From contig NC_051067.1 of NCBI RefSeq assembly GCF_004664715.2, positions 68,714,982 through 68,778,981 of the forward strand: 64,000 nt of DNA, read 5' to 3'. A program made the translations under genes and the position numbers. The notes under the pieces are model-generated. The model had not been told where the DNA came from. It made no database searches and saw nothing but the letters and a program-made list of their open reading frames with translations. This stretch comes from Peromyscus leucopus (taxonomy: Eukaryota; Chordata; Mammalia; Rodentia; Cricetidae). This document shows positions 50,013 to 62,934 of this stretch, one piece after another. Positions within the stretch are counted from its first letter, which is position 1; every line of letters starts with the position of its first letter.

Positions 50013-51085
50013 ATCCACTCATCATTCTTCTCTCTGAATGCTATCCATTTCTTTCTACATCTATCTTTCCTTTTTCAATTAATTTCATTTCCTCCCAATT
50101 TCTCCTTTTTCTCATTCTTTGTGTGTTTCATACACACATGAACACAGGCAAACATACAGAAGTTCTTCATAGACCTCTGAATATATTTTGTCCAGTATTT
50201 GGTAAACCATGTGATTAAATACTATCTACAACGTAACTTGCATTTTACTATAGGGACATTCCATAATTTATTAATTTGTACCCATTCTTGGACTCCCCAA
50301 TTAATTTAATTTTCTACAATGATATTAGCTAAGAAAAGGTAAGCAGATATAGTGTATGTAGTCTGAGATACATTGTCTTAATGGGGAATTGACAAAGGAA
50401 TGAACTATGAGTCTAGTTCTCAGTGAGGCAAAGATGTAAAGCATAGCCTGTGAACTACAGAGAAAGTGGAAATGGATTAGTAAATGTCGGGCGGGCTCTT
50501 TCTGCATGCAGGACAAATGAAACAGCACTGAGCTGGGGATGCTCAGAAAGAGAGCTCTCTCTCTCAGACAGACAGTGTAAGAGCAAAGCAGATGGCAATG
50601 TCATTTTTTCTTTATTGGATTCACCTTTAAGCCATTTGTTCACTGCAATATTTCTCATTTTTAGAACTATGTGAATGTTTCATACCTTTGAAGGTAAGCT
50701 TTATGGCTAGTATAGCAACCACTCTGTCTCTTGGCTTCCTTTTTACTTTATATATTACATTTTACAAATTAATTTTACCATAGTGACTACGTGTACAAAG
50801 TAAAAAATACAAAAGAAAATTGACAGTCTCATGATGACAAAGATTTTCCATTTGCAGTAACCCCAACCCAATTTGCTGGAGCGACCTTAATTTGTTCTAA
50901 GATAGTAGAAATGTTCATCTGCACATTTATTAGGCACTGGTTAGTTCATAAAATAGTATGTTCGCATATTCTATAATCATGCCTTCTATTCTAAAAGGAT
51001 ATTAATTTTTCTTAACAGAAATGGAGATTCTTTTTCCCCAAGTCTCCTGCTCCTCTTCCCCAACTTCCTGGTATATTTGTCTATG
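50010..51085. other. Unique intron sequence
   Basis: No gene or continuing MAM exon was seen. Confidence 0.5.
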
Positions 51086-51089
51086 ATTT

Positions 51090-51265
51090 CATTTGATTTT
51101 GTTTTTTATGTCTTTTGTCTTATATGGGAGGTGCAGGGTCTTACTTTGTAGTTTTGCATGGTCTGGAAATTGCTATAAAAATAGGCTGACCACAAGTCAT
51201 AGAAGTCTACCTACTTCTGTCTCCTGAGTGCTTGAATTATAGGGATGTGCCCTATATCTGGCGAT
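51090..51265 (-). mobile_element. Old B1-related SINE, minus strand
   Basis: 'gcagggtcttactttgtag', 'ctacctacttctgtctcctg' and 'gagtgcttgaattatagg' fit a reversed B1 with many changes. Confidence 0.55.
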
Positions 51266-51879
51266 TCCACTTAATTATTATAGTTCAGCAATATTGTATC
51301 TTTTTTTTTTCAATCTATAGCTATGTGTGAAGTGATTTATACATTTTTCTTTACAGGGAAATTAATAGTTACCTCATCTTTTATTTCCTTTGTGTGTTTT
51401 GCCTAATCCACTCTTTTAAGTATGTAAGATAACTCATCCTCCCAGACTCTTTTTTTCTAGAAACGTTGTCACTGCAGCTCTTTGCCAGATAGTCCTCTGA
51501 ATTCCCTCTGACCTGCCAGAGTTCTTTTTGTAGGCTCCATCTTCATCTACCAAAGGAGTACAAAATCCCTACAACTCTAAACCCTGTGACTTCCTATCCT
51601 TGGCTGGGCCTGCACTTCCTGTATCATCTGGTTTCTTTATGCTCCCTTACTGTTTGTGTATCTCTTTAAATATTAGGGATTTTTCACATGTGATGCCCTT
51701 TGGGTTTCTAGTAATGTTAAAGTGTAAGATGTTAAACGTTAACTAGAGAACTGAATCAAACTCTGATATGGAACTCTTAAGTGTCATGTGATGAATTTAT
51801 CACTTGCTAGTACATGTCTCCATGGTGATTTTAAAAATATGTATTGTGAGATATTTGATCATACTATGAAACCTGAGTC

Positions 51880-52205
51880 TGTGTTTGTGTTAATTAAATA
51901 AAATCAACATTGGGTCATGAGGGAGAACCACCAGCTAGTTGAAAGAAAGCGATCATGGAGAGTCAGAGGGAGTCTGGACAGAGAGACACAGGGGAGTAAT
52001 AGGGAGGACTTTGAGTGTTATGGTCCTGTTTGGTTTGGAGCAGCAGAAGAGATGCTGTCTTTCTGAGATGCTGGGGAAAAGAGAAGGTTGGCTAGTTGCT
52101 CCTCAACCTTTCTGAGCTATCAGGTTCTCATCCCAGCCTCTGGCCCCTGATTCTTATTGATAAATAAAATGATAGCATTTAGTTAAAAACTACATTTGGT
52201 GGCAG
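51880..52205 (+). mobile_element. Possible LTR fragment
   Basis: 'ggtcatgagggagaaccacc', 'gatgctgtctttctgagatg', 'tcctcaacctttctgagcta' and 'attgataaataaaatgatag' give an R-like region with a polyadenylation signal. The following 'tttggtggcagtggcagg' could be the beginning of an internal region. Ends were not found. Confidence 0.35.
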
Positions 52206-52209
52206 TGGC

Positions 52210-54635
52210 AGGAGGTAGATCCCATGGGAATGTATGCTTTCTAATTTTAAATGGTTAAATGCGACTTTCCCTAATGTTTTATTCCTCATGTCCTATACTT
52301 AGTAAAAAACAAAACCTTTCCAACCTTAAAATTATATAATTATTCTATTTATGTACAATTATTCCGGCTAGTTTGAATCAGGGCCTGTTTATAGCAGTCA
52401 GAACCTTACATACTATTTGAAATATTAATTTGGCCTGGGAGGAAAGAAGCCTTATAATTTAAAAAAGCAGAGGAGGAATGTTTTGTTTTGACTCAGGTAA
52501 GCATATAAATTTTTTTTAAAGTGACAATGTAATTCAACATTAATTATGACCATATTTTCCCATCTTAACAGGCCCTTTCCTGATTCTCTAGTTTCCATCC
52601 TAATTATTATTTTAATTGAGCTTTTGCTGTGTCATTTTCTCATGTCATACTTCTCATCATTTATTTTGTTCTGTTTTTCCAGAGCCCAGTAGCTAACACC
52701 TGTCTTCTTTTGTACTCCACAACTGTACCCTGTGTTCACAACCCACAAGCTCTCCTCTTCCTCCTTTTCTAAATCTGATTTCAGGGGAACTTTGCTGAAT
52801 TCCACAAAGGGAACCTCTGTTTACATTACAGTTTCTACAGGTAAGGCTGAAAGACCCCTCAGCTTCTATGACTGTTGCTTCAAGAAAATATGTTACTCCA
52901 TCCTTGATCACTTTTGTCAAAGTGGTCTTGTACTCAAGGGAAGTCATCATATCTTCAGCATCTAGTCATTTTCACTGGGTTAAATTTATCCCTTGTTTTC
53001 CGAGCTCTCGTTCACAGTTTTTCTTCTGGTAAATGATTTGTTTTACCATCATTTCACTCAAATAATAACAGCAGAGCTTCCCAAAGTTGACAAGTGACAC
53101 ACAATAATAATGTGTTGTTTTAATCATATTTATTAGTTATCAAGTAATGAATTGAAATTTCCATATACTACATGGTGCTGGGCTGCTTCTGATTTAAAGT
53201 CAATGGAGATTCCCAGATGCTTCTCTTGTGTGTGTAAATAGACTCTGTGAAATGGTTAAAGAAAATTTATACAAAGGAAAAATAAAGACCAAACTAGAAC
53301 TGTACACAGGAGAAGTGAAAGTGTAAGTGGAATATGTCAATACATTATATAAGCCAGCAGCTGGTTTCTATCTATCCCCACCCTCCCACTTCCAATAAGC
53401 TACAAAATCCTGGAGGATTCCCAGGGACTCCATTTCCCAATCTGTTGCATTGTTTTCCGCTGCCTGGCCAAAGTAAGTCTCCACAAGGAGATAAAGCACA
53501 AAATTAAATTCATTTTAAATAAGAACACTTAACAGATGTTGTTAAATTTCTATACCCACATGACAATGAGCCTTGAAGAAGGCAATGGCCTCAAGCTGAC
53601 ACCTCTCCTTGTGTGTCTCTCTCTCTCTTTTCTACAGGCTCCATCCTCAGCCAAGGGAGGCTGTCTCTCCCATTCTATGACCTGTGGCAAGCTTCAAGCT
53701 CCATTTTTCAAATTTTGTTTTTTATTGAAGAGAAGCTCTGCCCATTCAGAAAATGCTTCTTTTTCCTCCTTTCTCTAGTGTGTGGCTCTAGAAACACAAA
53801 GGCAGTTTTCAAAGCCATTATCTCAAAAGAATTTTCAAGACCCATATTGAGAATTTAAAAAGATTGTGCCAATTATCCTTTCCTTACACCCCGCTCCCCA
53901 AGCTCTACACAAGGCAAAGATCACTTCTGGCTCAGTGCAGGAGAGATCATTTTCAGGCAAGCACAAGAGGAAAAAGACATGTTCATATATTTCAAAATAT
54001 TCTTCCACTTTAAACACTTAATGAGGCAATAAAATGTCCAGATAATTCAAACTATGGTAGGAATATGTAGGGAACTTTTCACCGTGTATTGGAGTCCCAC
54101 ACAAGGTCTAAAAATGTGTGTTTTTGACATGAAAATAAAATGACAGGATTAAAAGACTGATATTTCAAAGTCAATTTTGCTTTTTTTAAAAAAAATATGC
54201 AGACACTTTGTCCATCTGAAATGAATTCTATGATGTAAAATTAAGGTTGCATTCTTATTTTTCATTTGTTTTCAGGAGCATGTCACCAGTTGATACAACC
54301 AGTTCATTTGCTTCAAATAAATTTGACAGCCCTTGCCCCTTTTAAGGCTAAGCCAATACAGCAGGAAGCTGATAAGGGCTTTTATCCCACACACAGCTTC
54401 ACAGCTGGCAGGGTGTCTCCCAAGATTGCAACAAGGTAGAAAGCAAGCACTATTCTTAGTTACAATTCAACAAAATAATACAATAAAAAAAAATCACATA
54501 AAATCACCTGAAATTTGCCTATTTTCTTTAAATTGGGGTTGGGTAGAATCTCATTTTCCTTTATAGTATGAAAATAGAGAGAACATTTAGAAGAAAGTTA
54601 TTTTCATAGTATTTTGAGAAGGTAAAATAATCTGG
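52210..54635. other. Unique intron sequence
   Basis: No gene or clear repeat was seen. Confidence 0.5.
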
Positions 54636-54640
54636 TGAGG

Positions 54641-54725
54641 AGGAGGAAGAAGAGAAGAATGACAAGGGCAAGAGAAAGAAAAGGAAGGAGGAGAGGAGGA
54701 GGAGGAGGTGGAGAGGAGGAGGGGA
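54641..54725. repeat. Purine-rich (GGA)n-like tract
   Basis: Almost pure A/G with GAGGAGGAGG and AAGAAAAGGAAGG runs on the + strand. Confidence 0.9.
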
Positions 54726-55141
54726 ATGAGCAATATGGGATGAAACTATACCCTTTAATTCTCCAGAAACCACTAGGGAATTTGTCTGGAACCTTTTTCT
54801 TCCAGTGAATTTGTTTTGATTACTATGATTTTAGTAGTAGGACACTCACTGGGCCTATGCAGGGCTTGAATATCATGGAATGCTCTGGAGTTTGAACATG
54901 CTTGGAATGGTGTATGTAGATTTGGAGGTGTTGTGGAATGGTTTCTCCCAGCTTGCAGTTTCCTCTGGTCCCAGAACCCTGTTCTGAGACCCACATAATC
55001 AATGTAATTAGTCAGTCCATTAGCTCAGAAGGTGTTACTATAGTATGTGTACTGGTTCATAGCTAAGCACTGGAAGTGTTACATATCATAAAGTATGGCA
55101 TCCAAGTCTGTTAGGTTTGGCTTAATGCCCATCACATGGTT

Positions 55142-55178
55142 AACTAAACTAAACTAAACTAAATAAATAAATAATTAG
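55142..55178. repeat. (TAAAC)n(TAAA)n microsatellite
   Basis: Five AACTA-type units followed by AAATAAATAAATA. Confidence 0.9.
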
Positions 55179-55284
55179 GAATTTTCCATGAGCATGGACT
55201 CATGGCCATAGGCAAAATTAAGTTCTTCATGCTTCCTCATTACACAGAATGATGTTCACTAAAAACAAAAAACAAAAAATAACC

Positions 55285-55662
55285 TTTAGCTAGAGTTTTC
55301 CTGCCTTGCTCACAGTCAGGACAAATCTGTCACCTGCCAGTCCCACAGGTGCTCAGACCCAACCAAGTAAACACAGAGACTTATAGTGCTTCAAACTGTA
55401 TGGGCGTGGCAGGCTTCTTGCTAACTGTTCTTATAGCTTAAATTAATCCATTTCTATAAATCTATACCTTGCCACGTAGCTTGAGGCTTACCAGCATCTT
55501 CACATGCTGTTTGCCATGGCTGTGGCTGGCAGTGACTCCCTTTCCCTTCCTGTTCCCTTAATTCTCTCTGTTAGTCCCGCCTATACTTCCTGCCTGGCCA
55601 TCAGTGTTTTATTTATTGACCAATCAGAGCAACAGATGTGACATACAGACCATCCCACAGCA
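55285..55662 (-). mobile_element. Class II solo LTR, minus strand
   Basis: The low end is tttagctagagttttcctgc (expected TG now TT) and the high end is gaccatcccacagca. Flanks ataacc (55279-55284) and ctaacc (55663-55668) differ by one base. Internal 'ataccttgccacgtagcttg', 'cccgcctatacttcctgcct' and 'ttgaccaatcagagcaac' are shared with 57813-58190. Confidence 0.85.
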
Positions 55663-55839
55663 CTAACCAAATGATGAGAGGTAGAGGTTAGGAATATATA
55701 TTTGTATTTTATATCCAAAGGCAAGTATATCTCCATGGACTAACACCATAACATTTTAATATTAAAAATATTTATTCAAATATTTTTATTAAAAGAAATA
55801 TATATTGAATACTTTTGTAAAATAAGAGTGCAGTCCTCC

Positions 55840-55945
55840 CAAACCTGGTGGTACAGGGCTATAATCCCAGCTACTCAGGAGGCTGAGGCAAGGTAATATA
55901 ATTTTAAGACCTGCCTAGGCTACAGACTAAGTTGAAGGTCAGCTT
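55840..55945 (+). mobile_element. B1-related SINE fragment, plus strand
   Basis: 'cctggtggtacagggctata', 'atcccagctactcaggaggc' and 'tgaggcaagg' form a partial SINE head without a clear tail. Confidence 0.6.
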
Positions 55946-55949
55946 ATTC

Positions 55950-56635
55950 AACTTCATGAGACCTAGTCTTAAAAACCATCAGGTCTGGAAAATCTCTCTT
56001 CCATGTCTTTTAATATGTTGGGAAGACTTACCACCAAGGTTTTTGTTTGACATCCTAAGTTTTTTTTTTATGTCTAGTTTTGCTTCACTTTGTGTTTTCT
56101 TTAGTGATTCTTACTTTCATGAAATTCTTTCAATGTTTCCCACTGTTTGTGTTTTCATTAAGGCATGTGTTCATATCCTCCTTAGGACCCTTGAGCATTT
56201 TGATAATTGATATTCTGAAGGCCTTCTTCTGTACTCAGCAAAGTTGCATTTCCCAGCACCTACTACAGTAGGGCTACTGGACTCTGGAGGAGGCACACTA
56301 TCTTTGCAGTTCATATCCTTGATTTTGTGCTGGGATCTGGGCATCTGGAACTATGAGATTTCAGATGTTTCTTGGTGTAGATATGCCACCTGCTCTTGTC
56401 TTAGTTGAGTGGATGGTCTATTCTTTGGTTGCTGTTGTCCACTCTTGATACTAGGCTAGTGTGGTGGCCATGGTAGAGTGTTTCTTCAGGTTGACAGGTG
56501 GCACGAAGGAGTGGAATTGGACTAGGAGGAAATTTGGAAAGGAACCTTGGGAAAGAGCTAAGAGGACAAGAGTCTACACCAAGAGTTGGAGTTCACAGGG
56601 AGTAGAGGTAGGAAAAGGGGAGGGGCTCCTGCAAG
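55950..56635. other. Unique intron sequence
   Basis: Nothing recognisable was seen, though the last part may belong to the L1 that follows. Confidence 0.45.
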
Positions 56636-56639
56636 CAGG

Positions 56640-57141
56640 ATGCTTCAAGACCAGCTCAGTGCTAAATAAGATGTTTTCATCAAGCCTCTCACCTCAAGGC
56701 TCAGGGAAGAAGAAAGACTCCATGGATATGGTTTATTCCAGAGACAAAAGTATGGATGCACATATGAACTTACAGAGCCTGTGGTAGCATGCACAAGACC
56801 TGTGCAGGTTCAAGTCAGGCAGAATCCCAGCAATGAGAGTGGGTAATGGACACATGGTCCTATCCCTAAATCAAAGTTGTCTGTAATTGATACTCATTTG
56901 ATACTGGCAAGGGGAAATACATTTTCTGCAATGGGATCTCACTGGGTGTATCAACCATACTTCAGGGCAGGCTCCGTGCTCAGGAATAATTGATCAACAC
57001 AAAACAAATTCAATGATATTTTGTGGACTTTCTGTTTCATTTTGCTTTTTTGCTTCTTTATGGCAGTTTTGTTGCTTTTGTTCTTTTGCTTGTTTGTTTT
57101 GACTTTTGCTTTTATGTTTTTTTTTAAATTTACCTTTTGAT

Positions 57142-57189
<48 letters not shown>

Positions 57190-57320
57190 AAGTGAAATAG
57201 AGAGAAAAAGGACAAAGCTGGGTGTGTAGAGAGGTGGTGAGGATCTGTGAGGGAGGGGAAAAACATCAAAATACATTATTTTTTCAAAACAAAATGTTAT
57301 AAGTTTTTAAAATTAAAAAT
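56640..57320 (+). mobile_element. L1 3' untranslated region, plus strand
   Basis: 'gcacaagacctgtgcaggtt', 'cagaatcccagcaatgagag', 'tcactgggtgtatcaaccat' and 'gggcaggctccgtgctcagg', then a (GT)n run, then 'aaaacatcaaaatacattat' follow the order of an old rodent L1 3' untranslated region. Confidence 0.7.
57143..57186. repeat. (GT)n microsatellite
   Basis: About 22 GT units within the L1 3' region. Confidence 0.95.
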
Positions 57321-57812
57321 GGCTGGGCATACTGCTCAGCAAGTATCTTGTGGAAGAAGTGCCAAAGCCAACTAACTGATCAGTTGTCATGGGATTTAAA
57401 TGTGTCTGTAGTGCAGATATATTACAGCAGTTCTGTTACCTTAGCCTTTGTTTTCTGTGAATTATGTACCAGAAAATGTCAATAGAAATAAAATACATTA
57501 TTTTAGTACTTAAAATCCATATTTAATGCCAATTTAGAGGAATAACTGAACAAGCAATATTGGGAAAATTAACCTAGTGGTTTCTGCAAGCAGAACAAAA
57601 ACAGATATAGGATCAGTCAGCTGTCTTAGAATGGAATGGTTCTGTGGACTCCTTACCAATGAGATCTGACAGCATTTACAGGAAAATAAAGCATAGGCAG
57701 CAATTTGTTCTCCTCTAACTCAGTTAATTCATTTGTTACATCTTGGTTTATTGGTACAGGGTATCCTACATGCAGCTGAGTTCCATGGCTTTGAGGAAGC
57801 TGTATGTGGATA

Positions 57813-58190
57813 TGTAGCTGGAGAGTTTTTTCTCCAGGTCCCGCCAAGCCCCAGCAGCCCGACAGCCCACTTATAAAATAAACACACAGATGTTTATATT
57901 ATTTAAACTGTTTGGCCTAATGGCTCAGGCTTCTAGCTATCTAGTTTTTACATATTAAATTAATCCATTTCTATAAATCTATACCTTGCCACGTGGCTCG
58001 TGGCTTCCTGGCATCTTCACGTGCTGCTTGTCATGGTGGCGGCTGGCAGTGTCTCTCTCTGCCTTCCTGTTCTCTCAATTCTCCTCTCTGTTAGTCCCGC
58101 CTATACTTCCTGCCTGGCTACTGGCCAATCAGTGTTTTATTTATTGACCAATCAGAGCAACACATTTGACATACAGACCTTCCCACAGCA
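57813..58190 (-). mobile_element. Class II solo LTR, minus strand, perfect 6-bp target duplication
   Basis: The low end is tgtagctggagagttttttc and the high end is gaccttcccacagca. Flanks tggata (57807-57812) and tggata (58191-58196) are identical. It is 378 nt, like the copy at 55285-55662. Confidence 0.92.
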
Positions 58191-58199
58191 TGGATATGT

Positions 58200-59235
58200 C
58201 TGTTGGCCCAGTACATGGGACCCATCCTAATTCATGGCTTCCCCAGGAACTTCTAACAGTAATGAATGGTTTAAAAAACTTTTTGAAATTTTAGGACAGT
58301 TTTCAATGTATAAATTGACTCTGATGTATGTGTAGATAGCTGTTCTCCAATATTGTCCTCCTAGGCTAAACAAAATGACAAATAACAATAACTAAATATT
58401 AGCTGTTTTCATATTATGGAACCTTCTAGAAATGAAGTGATACTACTTGAGGGTTGACTATATGCTAGAATTTGTATGGTGCCTTTCATATGTAATCACA
58501 AGTAATCACAATTAACTTTTCAGTGATATTATTCTTGATTTACAGTCAAATACAAGAAGACTGAAACCTATTAGGCTACTGTCTCTGATCCTGATCCTTC
58601 CTTTGATAAAGTGGGAGCTACAATCTTTATATCTGGTTCTCCTTGATATGAAAGTATGCTCTTAAACATATTCCTGCATCTTTTTCTGAGTTTTATTTTC
58701 TGAAAGCCAAGCATTTGGAAGATTTATAGCATGCCTTAATTGCAGTTAACTAACTCTGGCCCAAAAGGAAAAGAATGTAGGTAAAGACAGAGCGATGGTA
58801 AGCTGGAGAGAGAACAGGATCTCTGAAATATCCAATGGTTGCAACTTCCTTGCCTTCTTTCTTCTTCACATCCAAAAGTTTATTTTTGTTCATAGAGATT
58901 TGTTTTGTTGCTGAAGGACAGTTGAGACAAGCTCACTGTTTGAGGCCACAGGCTGGGGTGCTTGCACCCCCACCCCAACTCTAGTTTTCTATTTTGTTTT
59001 TTTGGTATAGGATTCATTAGGTATCCAATGCCTGGCTAGAACTTGAGGTCCTCCCTTTCTCAGTCACCGATGCTGGTACTAAAGATCGTCAAGCCCAGTT
59101 TTGCAGTGGTTCTTAGCTGTGCTGTAGATTTACTTGCAGGCCTGGTTAAAACATCATGAAGTTTCTTGTTAAATAGGTCTGGGTTGGACCAAGGGATTCA
59201 CATTTTGCACTGTAGGTAAGGGTTCTACTGGCGGG
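58200..59235. other. Mostly unique intron sequence with a possible old B1
   Basis: At about 58900-59100 'gttgagacaagctcactgtt' and 'gatgctggtactaaagatcg' vaguely resemble a reversed B1. Otherwise nothing was seen. Confidence 0.4.
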
Positions 59236-59239
59236 GGAA

Positions 59240-59373
59240 ATTTTACTTTTTTAAACAAGAATTTCTTACATGAGTCCTTTATTGACATCATTCCCAACTC
59301 CCCTTTCTTTCCCAACCAAGTCCTTTCATTCCCCCCATTCCCTCTCAATATCATGACCTCTTGTTTTATTATT

Positions 59374-59418
<45 letters not shown>

Positions 59419-59490
59419 TGACTCTATTTAGTGCTGCTTATATGTACATGAGTTTATGGGTTACCACTTGGGACTAGATAACCAGTATCA
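59240..59490 (-). mobile_element. L1 3'-end-like fragment, minus strand
   Basis: 'gagtcctttattgacatcat', 'cccctttctttcccaacca', then a CA run, then 'ctctatttagtgctgcttat' and 'gggttaccacttgggacta' match the pattern at 11090-11335. Confidence 0.5.
59377..59415. repeat. (CA)n microsatellite
   Basis: About 19 CA units inside the L1-like fragment. Confidence 0.95.
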
Positions 59491-59513
59491 TTTTAACTGC
59501 ATTCTACATATTT

Positions 59514-59517
<4 letters not shown>

Positions 59518-59555
<38 letters not shown>
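59518..59555. repeat. (TA)n microsatellite
   Basis: About 18 uninterrupted TA units. Confidence 0.95.
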
Positions 59556-59557
<2 letters not shown>

Positions 59558-59559
59558 AT

Positions 59560-60745
59560 ATATATTCTTATAGCTCAAGGACACCTAGTCAGATAGACCA
59601 GCAAGTCCAATTGCATTCAGCTAAATAAAAATTTTGGTGGTAGAAATATTGGTATTTTTGTAATCATATTGGAAAAATACCTAGCCACCTCAATCAGATA
59701 ATGCACCAATAACTGCTTGTCTCATGTCCACACAAGAATGGCTGCAAAAATTGTGTGGCTTACCTTGACAACGTTTTCATGTTTCCTCACTATTCACCTT
59801 CCATATGTATACTCCTATTATTTCCTCAATTTTACATCTCTGCTGAATCCCCATGGGTAATTATTCCTTTTAATTATCTTTGTTTATGTGCTATTTATAT
59901 ATTTTCTTGTTTGTTTATTGGTTGGTGGCTTTTTTTTCTGATAATCTGACTTCTCCATTTTGAAGTCTTTTATTACCATTATCTTGTGCAAAATTCTTCC
60001 CCCAAAATTTAGTTTCATTTGGAGCTTTTATTGGCTTTTCCTCAACATTTAAATATTAAAAAGGACTAAAAATTTAAATGATTTAAGGAATATACTCTAT
60101 AAAGGTATGCCAGAATATAATATCAAGATAATTTGGAATTGTCTAATAAAAAGTAGACAATTATTTTACTAGTTACATGTCTACTAATTCATAAATTGGT
60201 ATTTATGATGTTTGCTAACTAAAACAGTCTTTGGAAATCTTTCATTGTTATTTATAAAATAATTTTATTGTTCTTTGTTTATTTTAGAAATGTGACTGAA
60301 TAATTGTTAACAAATTTATTCTTGTTCTCTCAATGAAGGCATATGTAAGAAATTCTTTTTATGAGCATGTGATCTTTTTACTAAACAATGTGTTAGCCTT
60401 TGTGCTCACTGATAGATGTTTCTTGTTCTGCTTTCCTTCTTGCACTAATATGGAAAGGTTAGAGCCAAACCATTATTATTGTTATTATTGTTTGTTAAAA
60501 AAAAGTAATGAGTTTTGTTATAACATTTTATATGGCACATAGGTAGATAGATATGTCACCTATCTATCTATGAAATGTAAATTCTCATATTTACATATAT
60601 AGGTGGATGTAGATTTGATATGTGGGAGAAAACATACTTTACTAGTCAATATTTTCCCCTCCATTAACGTTTTTTCTTCTTCCCTCAGCCTGCCTTTAAA
60701 CTGATGCTTTTCCTCACATTTTCCCTATGTCTTATTTCCTTTTCT

Positions 60746-60781
<36 letters not shown>

Positions 60782-61210
60782 AATATATGTGTGTGTGTGT
60801 ACATACAGACAAATGTATTCTTCATTTGAGAGAAAGCATGTCTTAGTCTTTTCAACTCATTAATTTCATTAGATTAATGATTCATTTTTCATTGTGATCA
60901 AACTTCTATTGTGTATGTATGTGAGTACATGTGTGTATCACATTATTTTCCATTCATCTGTTGATGGACCTTTAGGTTGTAGAACAAAATTTTTATTGTA
61001 ATGATAATAAAGTTGTCAACTCTTGACTTTCCATAGTATCTGTGTCTATTTTTCTTAGTGGTCACTGTATTGAATATTTGTTCATATGTGTATATGTATA
61101 TCACATATACAAAATACATGTTTTTTTTTAAATTCATATGTAGTTTTAATGGACACAGAGGATCAATGATACACAAAGAGAGAAAGTATAAGAAAGGTAA
61201 TTTTTGTTCC
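59560..61210. other. AT-rich intron sequence
   Basis: A (CT)n run at about 60747-60778 and a short GT run follow one another. No gene or full repeat was seen. Confidence 0.5.
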
Positions 61211-61231
61211 AGTTAAAAAGGGTTTCATCTT

Positions 61232-61397
61232 GCCGGGCGGTGGTGGCGCACGCCTTTAATCCCAGCACTCGGGAGGCAGAGCCAGGCGGATCTCTGTGAG
61301 TTCAAGGCCAGCCTGGGCTACCAAGTGAGCTCCAGGAAAGGCGCAAAGCTACACAGAGAAACCCTGTCTCGAAAAAACAAAAAACAAAAAACAAAAA
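61232..61397 (+). mobile_element. Young B1 SINE inserted in an older B1, 16-bp target duplication
   Basis: A near-consensus B1 (gccgggcggtggtggcgc...gaaaccctgtctcg plus A tail). The 16-nt sequence aaaaagggtttcatct flanks it at 61215-61230 and 61398-61413. The upstream target reads gtt|aaaaa, matching the TT|AAAA preference of the L1 endonuclease. Confidence 0.95.
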
Positions 61398-61404
61398 AAA
61401 AAGG

Positions 61405-61526
61405 GTTTCATCTCTGTGATTTCGAGGCCAGCCTAATCTGCAGAGTGAGATCCAGGACAGGAACCAAAACTACACTGAGAAACTCTGTCTCTAAAAAACA
61501 AAAACAAAAACAAAACAAAAAAAGGG
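61405..61526 (+). mobile_element. Older 5'-truncated B1, split by the young B1
   Basis: 'ctctgtgatttcgaggccag', 'gcagagtgagatccaggaca' and 'gaaactctgtctct' plus an A tail make the 3' two thirds of a B1. Its start lies in the duplicated target sequence. Confidence 0.85.
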
Positions 61527-61529
61527 TTG

Positions 61530-62075
61530 TGTAAAATTTTACTAGGTAAATTTAAAGTGATTTTTATACCATAATAGAGGAATAATAGAGTGTCTTATAA
61601 ACTATATACATATAACAAGTATTTGTGTGTGCATCTCTTAGCTTCTGATACTATACTGTATATTTGCAAGTAATATTATAATTTTGGAGTGAAATGAGAT
61701 TTAAATATGATAATTAATAAAAATAAAATGAGCAACATTAGTGATTTTATTAGAAACATACTGATTTGTGAGCCTTGTTTTAATTGGGATAGTTTATTAT
61801 TTATTGATAATTGTTTTCATTTTATGCAATAGTCACAATTTTCTCATTATAATTATTCATTATAGGATAATTAGAGTTATTAAAATTCTACAATTATCAT
61901 ATTAAAGTAGGGAGTTTATATAGATGATATTTTCCTTATGTATCAACAATATTTAGACATTTTATTTGTGCATGATGATAAAAATGATCTAGTTTCTGGA
62001 ATAGCAAAATCTGTGGCCAAAAAAAATTCTAGATTTTGATTATGGTGTCATTACTGATATTTTTTAAAGGATTTT
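61530..62075. other. Unique AT-rich intron sequence
   Basis: Nothing recognisable was seen. Confidence 0.5.
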
Positions 62076-62079
62076 TTTG

Positions 62080-62232
62080 GGCTATGTGTTGTGCCACATG
62101 CCTTTACTCTCAACATTCTAAAGGCAGAGGCAGACAGATATCTATCAGTTCAAGGCAACCCTTGCCTACATAGCAAGTTCCAGGCCAGGCAGGGCCATAC
62201 AGTAAAAAACTGTGTCAAAATAAATAAAAAAT
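62080..62232 (+). mobile_element. Old B1-type SINE, plus strand
   Basis: 'gtgttgtgccacatgccttt', 'aaggcagaggcagacagata' and 'ttccaggccaggcagggcca', then an ATAAATAAA tail. Confidence 0.8.
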
Positions 62233-62239
62233 TGTTATT

Positions 62240-62860
62240 TAGCTCTTTAGTTATATTCTGTATGAACATTGTTACTGCATATGCAGTCTTATAATGTATC
62301 AACTATATTTATAAAATTTAGTCTTCAAATATTGCTTTTGAAAACATTAAAATGTCATTTAATAGCTACAGTTTGTACACTGATTTATAGAAATAACTTG
62401 TACAAGTAACCAAATTATAGAGACTAATATTTAGATATCACAAACGAGACATTAGATGCCATTTAAAACAGAATATAGGAAATAAAATGGACGCAGCTGT
62501 TCATTAAGGACAAGGTTAGAAGCTAGATGGCTAACAAAGCAAAAGAGATTTATGGCAGGCTGAACTTTAGAGCTGACTGTAAGTAGCTGTGAAAAATTTT
62601 ACTTCTCAAACCCAAAGTGATATTTATAGCAGTAGAGAGGAATGACAAATGACAGTTATCTTGTGCGAGAGTAAAATAGGAGCAAGTGCTTAGGAAGGAA
62701 ATAGACTTGGTGTCGGAAGAGAAGCTACTGAAATCAGAATAAAGATTTCACCAAAAGTATTTATCTTACATGAGAGCTGATAGGGCAAGAATGAAAACAT
62801 ACCCATAAGACAAATAGATATCTAAGAGGGAGGGGAGAGGAGTGGTGGGAGGGGGGAGGC
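62240..62860. other. Unique intron sequence
   Basis: Nothing recognisable was seen. Confidence 0.5.

Positions 62861-62861
<1 letters not shown>

Positions 62862-62930
<69 letters not shown>
62862..62930. repeat. (GA)n microsatellite
   Basis: About 34 GA units following a G-rich purine stretch. Confidence 0.95.

Positions 62931-62934
<4 letters not shown>

Noticed and set aside
60538..60572. GATA/TATC inverted repeat
   Set aside because: A stem of only about nine pairs made of simple GATA/TATC units; no sign of a functional hairpin.
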